Below, one piece after another: positions 24,901 through 37,100 of a DNA stretch of 64,000 nt (within the stretch, counting starts at the first letter, position 1; every line of letters begins with the position of its first letter). The stretch comes from Cyclospora cayetanensis. Taxonomy: Eukaryota; Apicomplexa; Conoidasida; Eucoccidiorida; Eimeriidae. A model generated the notes under the pieces. The model was not told the origin of the DNA and did not search any database. It worked only from the letters and a program-made list of their open reading frames with translations. The position numbers and the translations under genes are program-made. The DNA lies in the NCBI RefSeq assembly GCF_002999335.1, contig NW_020312765.1:96086-160085 (forward strand). The letters run 5' to 3'.

Positions 24901-27900
24901 CAGTAGCAGCAGCAGCAGCAGTAGCAGTATCACGAGCAGTAGCGATAGCAGTAGCAGCAGCAGCAGTAGCGACGGCAGCAGCAGCACGAGTAGCAACGAC
25001 AGCAGCACCAATATCAGCAGCACCAATGTCGGCAGGAGTTACAACACACGCAACTCAAACACCAACACAGATAGCAGCAGATCGCTCGCGGGTGAGCCTG
25101 TGGAGAAGTGCGTGGGAGGAAGATTGCAAGTCTTCGAGGATGGAAGTGGAGAAGCCTTCTCGCAGCTGGAGTATCGGGGTCGTTTCCACCAATCATCACC
25201 CCAAGCCGCTGGGGGAAGCAGTCCAAGCAATCCTGACACCCACAAAAGCAGCAGCAGCAGCAGCAGTCTGTGGCAGCCATTGTTTCCGTGGCATGCGCGC
25301 GCTTTGCGAAAGGATTTAGTTCTCTTTTTGGGGAAACTGGAGAAGTCGGCGTTTGCGCTTCGCTCAGCAGCAGCAGGGGCTGATGCCTTCCCCAGTTCGA
25401 AGGGAGGCGAAAATCGCAGCAGCGTGGGGTGCAGTGTCGGCGAAAAGAAGTCGCTTTTAGCGGCTTTGGCAATTGCAGAGCGATGCACGGAGGCATGGCC
25501 GTCAGGGGATATGCTGCTGCTAGCTCAGCAGCAGCTCGTCGGATGCTGCAGCTCTCTGCGGCTCTGGTTTGCCGAGAGGCTGCGCTGTTGGCGTCTTATT
25601 CAGGAGACAGGCAGCCTGATTAATTCAGCAGCTTCACAAGTTGCGACAGACTTCTGCAGCTGGAAAGTTCGCCCTGAAGGATGGACCCCACAGGAGTTGG
25701 TGGCATTGCCTCTGGCTGCGAAGGTACGAGGCAAAAGATGCGCTGCATTGCAGCTAGGGGCCAAGAAAGAGGCCTTTGGGAGTAGCCTTTGCTGAAAGCG
25801 TGTTTTTTATGTGTGTGCGTGTGTGTGTTTATGTGTGTGTGTGTGTTTATGTGTGTGTGTGTGTTTATGTGTGTGTTTGTGTTTGTGTGTGTTTTTATGT
25901 GTGTTTTTATGTGTGTGTCTGTGTGTGTGTGTTTATGTGTATGTGTTTGTGTGTGTGTATTTGTATGTGTTTGTGTATGTATTTGTGTATGTATGTGTGT
26001 GTATGTGTGTGTGTTTATGTATGTGTGTTTATGTGTATGTGTCTGTGTGTGTGTATGTGTGTGTTTATGTATGTGTCTGTGTTGTTGTGCTGCGTGGTGG
26101 CATGCCTCGCGGACTGCCTGCGCTTCGTGGCGTTGAAGGAAAGAGCTATTTACGTGTTGTCTGGCTGTCATTTTCTTTCTCTCTCTGTCTGTGTTTGTCT
26201 GTGTGTCGCTCTCTCGCCGTCTATCTATCTGTCTATCTATCTGTGTGTCTATCTGTGTGTCTATCTATCTGTCTGTGTGTTCATCTGTCTGCGTAAATAA
26301 GGGTCTATGTGTGTGTGTGTCTCTGTGTGTGGTGTCTGTGCATGTCTGCGTGGCTGCCACTGCTGTAGAAACACTTGGAGGCCGTTGCAGATGACAGTCA
26401 GGCAGCCATGGAGCTGTGTTACGCTGCTGCTGCCCGTGCCTGGGCTGCTCGAGGCGATTTCCAGCGCGCGTTGGCGGTAGCTGACGCTCAGCTTTCTTCA
26501 GACAGAGAATTGCAGCAGCACCTGCTTGATTGCCTCATACAAAAGGCCCTTAAGGCTGTGCAGCAGTGCCTGCAGCCAGACAAGGTGCAACGCATGCGTT
26601 TCTTCCACGACTTGGAGGGGCTGCACCCAGAAGAACTGCAGCTGCAGCAGAGTAGGCAAGAGCAAGAGCAAGAAAGGCATGAGCAAATAAAGCAGCAAGA
26701 GCAGCAGATGACACCGCTGAGAAGCAGCGAGAAGAATTCAAGCGGCTACACACCCCTGCAGCATGGATCGCAAGGTAGCGCAAAGGCATCCATCGCTGCG
26801 TGGCCATTAGATGCTGCACTCAGCAGCAGCAGTGCCTTCGCCATGAGAGTGGAAGCTTCACCTCAAGCAACAGCAACAGCAGCACATGCAACAGCAAGAA
26901 ATGCAACGGGAGGGGCCCCTTCTTGCACTGGTGAAGCAGACATGCAGGAAGAAGTTTCGCTCCCAAATTGCGTGATGCGTCTTAGCAATGCAGCGGCAGC
27001 AACGCGAGCTGCTCTGCTGCTGTCTGCAAGCTGGCCTGTGCAGACTTGCATCGATACACTGGCGTGTTGCCAGGCACGTCTACACGAAGAGGCAGCAGCA
27101 GCAGCAGCAGCAGCAGCAGTTGCTGCTGCGGAGCGACAACAGCAGCAGCTGCAGCCACAACAACCGCGACAGCAGCAGTCACAGCAGCCATCGGAAGCAG
27201 AGCGGCATGCAGAAGTCAGCTTCAGCGGCTCTAGCAGCTGCAACAACGTCGGCTGCACCTGCTTGCAGCAGCACCCGCTCCTTGCAGCTCAAGAGCAGAG
27301 AGCTTGGTCTGGCGCAGTACGCCTTGCATCGACTGCGGCATCCGTAGCAGGAGAAGTGACAGAACAGGATGATGCACTGTTTGCAGCATCTGCCGAGGAT
27401 GCAGACGAGGCAGCAGATGCCGCGCTAGCTGCCATCGCCTTGCGCGCAGTGTCTCAGGATCAAGCTCAGCTCTCCTGCTGCAGCAGAGGACTCTGTCTGC
27501 TGCTCATGCTGCAGACTGTGGGCTGTCTCTACACGTGGCGTAGCTACAGCGCTGCGATGGAGGCAACGCGAGGCGCATGGAGCTCGTGGCGAGAGCTTCA
27601 CGCGGCTGTACAGACACCGGAAGGCATTCAGAGAGTGCGCGAGGCAACGCATGCATGCGCTTTCCTCCTCCTCCTAAGAGGCCAATAGTAACCGTTCGGC
27701 GAGCATTAAGGGCCTTCTTGGAGCGAGGAAAGTTGGGAGAGAAAAAGAGGCAGACAGTCTTTCCGTGTTCTTCTAACGACTCTATCTATGCCGAAGAACA
27801 AACCGCTTTCCTGTGTGTGTGCGTTCAGGTAGTATACACTTTGGCTGCATGCAACGGCTACGCAGCGGCAAGATCCATCTTGAGGGTAAGCTGTTGTGCT

Positions 27901-30900
27901 AGATACGGGCCTTAATATATCGCATAACGGGCTACACTGTGCATGCAGCATAATTGGATGTACAACATAATTTGCTATACAACAGAATTTGTTGTACGAC
28001 ATAATCTGCTATACAACATAATTCGATGTACAATATAATTTGATATACAACATCGAATACCTTGCTATACAATGCATACAGCGTACTTTTGCGGTGGCTG
28101 CAACATCTGTTCTTGATTCTCGAACCCGTGCCCTTTCTGTGTCTCTCTTTCTGTGTGTGTGTACGCGTATACATATATATATGTATGTGTGTATATATAT
28201 ACATATGTGCATGTGTATGTATCTCTGCTGAGCATTTGGAAAAGACGCTGCAGCGTCCTGCACGTGTTGCTTCGCGTTTGCAGCTGGTCAGTGGCGCGTC
28301 AGTCTCCCCGGCTAGCGACAAGGCGGGGAGCCAGCTAGCGACAAGTAAAGCTGGTGAGCTGGCGAGTCTCTCAGTGAGCGAGCTAGCAGGTCACCTGCAA
28401 GAGTGGCTAGCTGAGGCTGAGTTGAAGCAGCTGCTGTCTCGTCCTGGTTTTAGAGGAGCCGCGACTCGCAGACTTCTCGCGCTGAGCAGCAGCAGGAGCA
28501 GCAGTCGAGTTGCTCTGCGGCTGCTGTCACTCAGCAGCACTGGCGCGAGCAGCCTCAAGGAGGAATTAAGTCCTGCTGGTGATAGCGTGGCGTTGCAGCT
28601 GCATTCGGATTTCGCAAAAGTGACGAACCGCCTGTATCTGTCCGAAGTGGTGCTGCAGCAGACTGAGATGGCAGTTCATCTGTCTCAGCTCCAGAAGCAG
28701 CTGCTGCAGCGGCTGCTGCCTTCGCTGCATTTGCTGCAGCTGGTCGAGAGCGAGGTTCAAACGCACAGAGAACCGCTGCTGCTGCATCCTGAGCTGCTGC
28801 TGGAAAGCCTCATCCTCAATGCTCGCACGGAGCTGCTCCACCCCTTCCTCCTGCAATGGCCAAAGCTGCGAGACGACCGTCTCCTCCTGCGATACGCCAG
28901 AAAAGCACTTGGGCTTCCCCATGTTGCTGCCGCTCATGCATGCGCGACAGGAGCAGGAAATGGAGAAGAAGGGAAAGGCAGTGGAGAAAGAGAAGAAGGG
29001 AAAAGAGAAACAACAAAAGAAATAGCAGAAGAGGAGGAGATTTTGCCCTCTCCCAGCTGGGGCTTCGGGGGGAGATGGGTGCTCACTACGGATGCTGCAA
29101 GGAATGAGCGAATTCGCGAAGCGCATGCGTATGAGCCGAGTCGCGCTGTGAGTGTGGCGGTTGAATTGTTGCTGTTGCTGTCGTCGGACAGCAGAGAAGG
29201 CGCGATCGGGTGTCTTCGCATCTGCACGGAGGTTGCAAGTCTGCTGCGGCATGCACTGTATCGACACCCCATGGCTGCATGCGGCCCAGGAGTCGCTCCT
29301 GCGCAAGAGGCAGCAGCAGCAGCAGCAGACGGGAGCAGCTGCGAAGTCAGCTGTATACGGACAGGAGAACGCAGTTTCTTACACGAAGAAGGAGGGCTTC
29401 CAAGAGCAGTTCTAACCGCAGCCGCAGGAAACACCAGCAATACTAGCAGCAGCAATAGCAATACTAGCAGCAGCAATAGCAATAATGGCAGCAATAATGC
29501 CAGCAATAGCAATAATAGCAACGATGGCAGCAGCACGACTGCCTCCCAGATCACGCGGCAGTTGTGTTGCGGTCCGTATAACAGTTTTGCTGCATTGCAC
29601 TGTCAGCGCTCGTCCTTTGCTGGGGTGTATGGACAGCTGAAGGGGCGCGGCTCGGTGCGTCTTTCGAATGCTTTACCCTGCGCTCTTCGCGGGCAGTTGA
29701 GGCGTGCGCATGCCAGCGTCTCGAAGAGCTCGGCAGAAAGGTGTCTTTCGCGTGGTGAGACGACGTCTGCTGTCTCTTCGTTCGCTGCTGAAGACGGAGG
29801 CAGCGGCGCAGCGACAGAGGCAGCAGGAGTGGCGCTGTCTGCAGCCGCCGCTGCTGGAGCGCAAGGCGATAAGCGCTGGGAAAAGAAGTCTCTCCTGGTT
29901 GGCGCCGCGGCAGCGCACGCTGTTTCTCTGTCTTCGCTCCCCTCAGGCGCGTTGACAGGCCTCCTTCACCAGCTGCTGCGCCTTTGCCTCGCGAAATACG
30001 GGGAATGGCGGTGGGTGTCTGCGCGCGTGCTGCTGCTCCAGCAGCTGCTGCCCTTCCTGACATTGCTGTGGCAACAGGGTGGTTGGCAGCCTCCCGTTGA
30101 GCTGCTCCTACGACCTCGTACTGCAGCGAGACTGCGAGACAGCTTGCTGCGGTGCGACAACTTGTGCTTAGCCTGGCAGCTCTGCAGAAGCTACTTCAAT
30201 GCCGCGCTGTTGCTCCTGCAGCAGCAGCAGCTGCTGCTGCAGCAGGATCAGAAGCAGCTCCCGGGGAGGCTGCTGCAGACAGCAGGCAGCGTCGCCGCAG
30301 CGCCTACGGTGGGGAGCCACGCCTCTGCTCTTTCTGCTTCCACTGCTCTCAAGTCGAGGGTTGCGGAGGCAAACTGCGCAGGCACGGTTTCCTCCGCAGC
30401 ACCGGATGGCTCCGAAGTGGCAGCTGCAGCAGCTCCCGCTGCAGAAGAAGAGGTCGACGAAGAGCTCGGCAAGACGGTTGGCAGCCTCCGATTCTACCCC
30501 GTCTCCGAAGTGCGCGTCGTGGCGCTCGCGCGGCTTGGCATGTTCGCAGCTGCCAAAACGGGCTTGCATGCTGCACTGACTCTCAATCTTGAGCAGCACT
30601 TGCTGCAGCAGCAGCTTGCGAGCGCTTCGCCGCAGGCTGTGAAGCAACAGCAGCAGAAGCAGCAGCTGCAGCAGAAGCATGCTGCCCCTCCAAGCTCGCC
30701 GACTAGCGATCCGCCGCGCCACTGGACGGCCTCATTCACGCAGCTTCCCCCACGCGAGTCTCTCCAGCTGCCGCAGCTCAGGAACGCCCCCCTGCTTGCG
30801 GCTGCAGAGAGCGACGCGTCGCAGCTTGCAGCCTTCCGCGCGTCTCTGGCGAAGTCTTACAAAACGGCCAGGGCTGAGGCTGTCGTCGAGCTGTCCGTAC

Positions 30901-31131
30901 AGCCGGATGCGCAAGTGGCCTCTACCGAGTGGCGTGATCTGAGAGCTTCCGAGCACCTTTCAGTGCGGTGGAAGAGCAGTAGCAGCGCGTTCGAATGTGG
31001 CATCCTCCTCTGCACCGCCAGAAAAAGGCAGCAACAGCTGCAGCAACAGCAGCGCCTCTGGGGAACCAGGGAGAAACAGCTGCTGCGGCAAGTGCTCTCC
31101 CGTCTGCCTCCCACAGAGAGTCCAGCTGCCG

Positions 31132-31177
<46 letters not shown>

Positions 31178-34100
31178 AGGAGCTCCTCAAGAGTCTCGAC
31201 AGACTGCTGCGGGAAGCAACAGAGCGATGCCGATGCCGATGCCGCCTGCTGCAGCAGCAGCAGCAACAGCAACAGCAGCAGCAGCGGCAGCGGCGGCGGC
31301 GTCCGGCGGCGGCGGCTCCTCCGGCACGCCTGCTGCAGCAGCTGCAGCTGCTGCAGCAGCTGCTGCTGCTGACAGCGGCGTTGGCAGTCGTCGCCGCACG
31401 GCAGCCCCCTCAGTACCGTCAACAGCGTCGCATGCACGAGCCGTTTGTCCTTCAGGCATCGTTTCCGCGAGTAAAGCCGTAATGCAGCAGCAGCAGCTTA
31501 GCAGCAGCTGTCTTGCTGCTCTTGAGTCTGGCACCCTGCGGCTGCAAGTAGCGCCTTTTGCGACGCTGTATGGCCTACATCGTGGAATCCTCTTCCTCAT
31601 GACGTATCGCCGACTGTACGGCTTTCCTTTTCTTTGGCCAGTAGCCTCACTTTTTCTCCCTCCTGGCGTGGCATCTGCGGAGGCAGAAGCGTCTAGACAG
31701 CGCGCAGCTGCTCGCCATGCTGCCCATGCGGCTAGCAGCGTGAAGAGCCGCATCAGACGTTCTCTACCCCTGCCTCGCGGCATTCCTTTCTCCCTGTCTG
31801 CCGCCATTGCAGCAGAACGTCGTGTAGCAGCTGCTGCTGCTGCCACGCAGCTGCAGCTGCTGCTGCCCCCCGTCCATGCCACCCTCCAGCTGGCTGCTGC
31901 ACCTGTACGAAACGGTCCTCTAGTCAGCTCCGATCTGCAGCTGCTGTGGGGGCAACTGCGGCAGCAGCAGCTGCAGCAGCAGATGGAGGAGCAGGAGCAG
32001 CAACAGCAGCAACGCCAGCAGCAGCAAAGCACGCTCTCCCCGCCGTTGGCATGCGATTCAGATGCAGCAACAGCGGCATCTGCAGAAACTGCATCTGCAT
32101 CTGCGACAGCAACAGCAACAACTGCATCTGCAGCAGCAACAGCAACAACTGCATCTGCAACAGCAACAGCAACAACTGCAACAGCAACAATAGCAACAAC
32201 AGCATCTGCAACAGCAACAGCAACAATAGCAACAACATCATCTGCAACAACAGCGCCAACAACAAGTGAAAATGGCGAACCACAGCAACAACAACCACAT
32301 ACCCACCAGCTAGTCCTTCTGCCACGCAGCACATCACGTCCTCCAGCAAAGCCTCCAAGCGATGTATTGGCGATATCGCCTCCCAGCGGCATCCTCAGGT
32401 GTAACGTCAGCAGCAGCACGGTTGCGTCTGCTGCAGCAGCAGCAGCTGCTGCTGCTGCTTTCCCCCCAGGCCTCTTGATGGAGGAGCCGTTCTCCGCGCG
32501 GAGGCTTGCAGCAGCTGCACACGAATACTTAAACTGCTATTTGATGCCGCATCAGCTCGGCAGCAGCACATCACGCACTGCTGGTGACAGCGAAATTTAC
32601 TCCAACTTCGGTAACACCATCACGCAGGCTGCTGCTGCTGTTTCTTCTGAGCGCAGTAGCATGAAAACACCCCACAGCTTGGCATCCGCCTTTTCCACTC
32701 GCAGCAGCAACAACAGCAGCAACATCTGCAGCAGCAGCAACAACAAAAACACGCAAGTCGCACCTGCAGTGCTCCGAGCGATCGCTTACAGCCCTTGCAG
32801 CGTCTGTGCTGGACGCTGCGGCTCGTTGCCGCTTCTGCATCAAGATCAACAGGCCATATGTAAGCTTCTAGCATTCTTTCTGTTTGCTACTGCGCTCTCC
32901 TTTAGACTCCCCACACAGCGAAACGCCGAAACTGAAGTGCCCTGTACATCATACATGCGTCCTTGGATGGGCACCTCCAATGAGGGGATGCAGACGGCTG
33001 CTCCCTATTTACCTATGCGCGTATATCGCACACTTTTCCATTTCGATTCAAAGAGAAAAGATCACCCATCAAAGGGGATCTCTGTACATGGACAAAAGAC
33101 GGAGAGCAGGGAAGGGAAGGGAAGGGAAGGAAAGGGAAGGAAAGGGAAGGAAAGGGAAGGAAAGGGAAGGGAAGGGAAGAAAATTGTCTTTTATTCTTTC
33201 GCTGTCTTATTCTTTCGTTCTCTTTCTCTCTCTGTCATTCTTTTGCTCTCTTATTCTTTCGTTCTCTTTCCCTCTTTGTTATTCTTTCGCTCTGTTATTC
33301 TTTCGCTCTCTTATTCATTCGCTCTCTTCCTCTCTCTTTCTCTCTGTGATTCTTTCGCTCTCTTATTCATTCGCTCTCTTATTCATTCGCTCTCTTCCTC
33401 CCTCTTTCGCTCTCTTATTCTTTCGCTCTCTTATTTTTTCCTTCGCTTTCTCTTTCGTGTTTCGCTCTCCCCGCTCTACCGTTGCATACTGTGTACAACG
33501 AAGGCCGCTGTGCGCATCTATAGGTGCTTCCGCCTAGGTGTGAACAATCCTATATATATATTAATATATATATATTCATTCATACATTTAACTCAGTGGC
33601 GAGGCAGGTTGCGCTGGTTGGTAGCCGCTTTGTACTCGAGAGCTTCAAGAGCAACGCAGCTGCTGCTCCTGGGGAACTGTTTCGCGGAGCAAAACTTCAT
33701 TGCTGCTGCTACTGATACTACTACTGATACTACTACTGATACTACTACTGATACTGCTACTACTACTGATACTACTACTGCTACTACTACTGATACTGAT
33801 ACTACTACTGCTGCTACTAATGCTAATACTACTCCTACTACTGCTACTCCTACTCTTACCACTCTTGCTGCTAATACTACTACTGTCTGAGTGCACACCG
33901 CGGGGGAGAGTTGCATTCTCTCTGCCGAATATTTCAAAGATGCGTGGTGCTGGACTGCGTGCGATGCTGTTGCTGCTGCAGCTGCTGCTTCGGAGTTGGG
34001 TTCTGTGTATCGATCCTTTGCGAGCTGGCAGTCGCTCTTCAGCTCGCTTGTTGCGGCAGACAGACTGCCAGAGGCTGTGGATCTCCTCTTGTCACGAAGC

Positions 34101-37100
34101 GGAGGTGGCAATGCAGCCTCTGCTACGGCTGCTAAGAACACGCTTGCAACCAGTCCTCTTGCTGCAACTGGCGCGTCTATGCCTGCCGCTGCAGACATCG
34201 AGCTGCTCGTCAAGCATGCGCTCAATCGACAGCAGCTCAACCCCCTGCTAAGGCTGCTGCGCAGACGACTTCAAGACGGGAGTCAACTTTTCACAGTACG
34301 CGCGCTTGCCACTGGCCCTTCACAGTGCAGGGGGATCGCCTGCCATCCGCGCTGCTGCTGCTGCTGCTGTTGCTGCACTTCTGAAGCAAACTCTCGCTGC
34401 GAAAATGCGAGCTGCTGCGTTTGATGCCATTGCCTCTGCGACAGCTGCTTCCTCGCCTGTGCTCTTGCCTTTGCTGCACAGCTGGGAAAATATCCTGCTG
34501 CTCCTGCAACGCGAGCAGTTCGCGCTGAAGCTTGGCTGCTTCTTCGTGTGTGCTGTGCATGTGCGAGTTGCAGCTTCTACGGAGTTTGCTGCGTTCCCAA
34601 CGAGCCTTGCGAAGTCTTCAGTTCTGCCACGTGAGCAATGCGCATGCTGCTGCCCGCTGAACCTTTGCATTGCCTAGCAGCAGCAGCTGCTGCTAGGCAA
34701 TGCAAAGTGCTGCTCTTGAGTAAGAGCCGCTCAAAGCAGCTTTATCAGAAGCAGCGTGCAGACACTCTACAAGGCTTCTCCCTCTGCTGCACACACACAG
34801 CCCTCAATAAAGCCTTCCTTTGCACGCTCATCGGTCCCTTTCCCTGCATTCCATACCTCCCTGATGCCCACCTCCGTGAGGAACGGCAGGCAGCTTGCCT
34901 GCGTTTTGACAGTTTCAAGAGCCCGTAGATATACACACCATCAACTCCATTAAAGGCCGGTGCTCAATGTACATGTATAAATACATATTTGCGTGTATAG
35001 ATTTGTATTTATATATGTATGTCTGTATTTAAATATATATACATATATATATATGTACATAGATATATATATATGTAAATAGATATCTATATAAAGATAT
35101 TTTCATGTGTATGTCTACATGATATGTCTAAATGTCTACATATATACATGAGTGTGTCCAGGAATGTAGATATCTATGTACAACTGTATCTAGATGAATA
35201 TACCGACGTATACCTTTATATACAGGATTCTATCTGTGTATATTGATTTATATATATTGAGATATCGAAATGACGACATGCTTCTATAAGAACTCCACAC
35301 GCACCCGAACATCCCGAGAAATCCTATATGCAGGCAGACTGCAGCCTTTTGGTATGTGTATGTGTGTGTGCTCTCTTCAGCTGATAGAAGGGAATTACTT
35401 GAATGCTGGACTATTGGATTTGCTGCTCTGCCTGCATGAGGCTTTGGCGACTCCTCCATTTAAGGATCAAGCTCAAGCTGCGGGAGCTGAGCATCCCTCT
35501 GCCTCTCCTGCTCTTAAGTGGGACTACTTTCACGGACTGTTGGAAGAAGCTCTCTCCCTGCTTTCTGCAGCTCTGCAGAAGAAGCGTCAGTCCAGGATGT
35601 AAGACAGAGTGCAGCGCTATCCCGTCGTCGAGGTTGGCAGAGCTGGAAATGTTTTTGAGAAGCTTGGCGTTCCTCCTGCGTGCCAGTGCCAGCCCACGCG
35701 GGGCGACGCTTGACATGCGGATGTCTTCTTTTCACGAGGCCAAAGGCTGGAGCTCCAAGCCTCTCTGGAGTGAGAGGCGCAGTGTGGTTTGTGCGTCTGC
35801 GCAGCGACAACGTCTCCTCAGACACCCACAAGCAGCCGAAGAAACAATGCGAGACTGCAGCAGGAGGCAACCTTGCTCCTGTGGCTCACGCAGACGCTGC
35901 CGCTGCTGCAGCGGATGGTAAGCGTCCATGGCCGCCTCGCCTTCAGCCACAAGGCTTTTCGCAAGCGTCTGTGCGGAATCTGTCTGACTCTCATGCAGCA
36001 GCCAAGGAGAGTGATGAAGATGCAACAGCAGCAGCGGGAGGGGGAGGAATTCTTGTTACGCCGCAAGATTGCGGCAGCAAGGATACAGCTGCTGACACGA
36101 AGGATATGGCCTTGGTGCTAACAGCAGCATCCGCAGGCGAGACACGACTTGTCAGACAGCGGAAAGCAGAGGGGGGACCGAGGCTTCTGCAGCTTGCTGA
36201 TGAGAGAGACGTGTCTTTGGAAGAGGTGTGCTGCTATGACTGTGTTGCCGCTGCATCTGCAGTGTTGCTGCTGTGCTCGTGGTGGAGATGAGGTCGGCGG
36301 GAGTGGTGTTGGTGCTCTTCTTGATGGTGGAAATGATGCCAGTGGTGATAGTGATGGAGGTGATGGTGTTTCTTGTTTTTTGCCAGTGGCGATTTTCCTT
36401 GTGGACACGAGTCGTAGAGACTGCTGCTGTAGCAACGTGTCTGCGGTTGTATTTAATTCGTGTCTGCGCTGTTGCCTGGGTAATATGTTTCTGCCATTTG
36501 GGCGTGCGGCTACTGACGCAGGTAGATGAAAGCGATTTGCGGGAGCTGATCGAGCTGGCTGCACTCCAGCAGCAGTGCTGCAGCAGTGTGCCGAGCTGCT
36601 GTGGCAACTGGTCGCTTTTGCTGCAGCAGCAGGAGCAGAGAGTTCGACTGTGCGTGCTGCTGTTGCTTCAGCAGCAGCAGCAGCTTGCTGCACGCGTGCT
36701 GCAGCTCTGCGGGCTCAATGCTCTTGAGGTGTACGTACAGGCTGTGCACCTGCTCGCCAGCAAGACCCGCAGTATTTATGCGGTGAGTGCGTCCCCTCAG
36801 GCTTGAGCGATATTTGTTCCTGCGTGCGCTGCTGCTGCGGTGTCTGCTGGCGTGTTCTTTTCTTCGTTCGCTGCAGTTAGGAGCACTGGGAGGGATGCGG
36901 CTGCTGCATTCGTTAGGTCCGAAACTAGAAAACATTCCAAGACTCGCGGGGGTGGGCTGCACCGAGCGATTCTGGTGCTGCCGCTTGTGCCGTCCTTCTG
37001 CTGCTGCTGCAGATGAGAACCTTACTGTCTGAGGCACGGCAGCACCTGTCCGCTGCCGAGTCTGACTTGCTATTGGGCCTCTCCATTAGGGGGTGGGTGC

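Noticed and set aside
25776..26300. Cys/Val-rich open frames across the TG tract
   Set aside because: Dinucleotide-repeat translation. The flanking exons splice in phase 0 across it.
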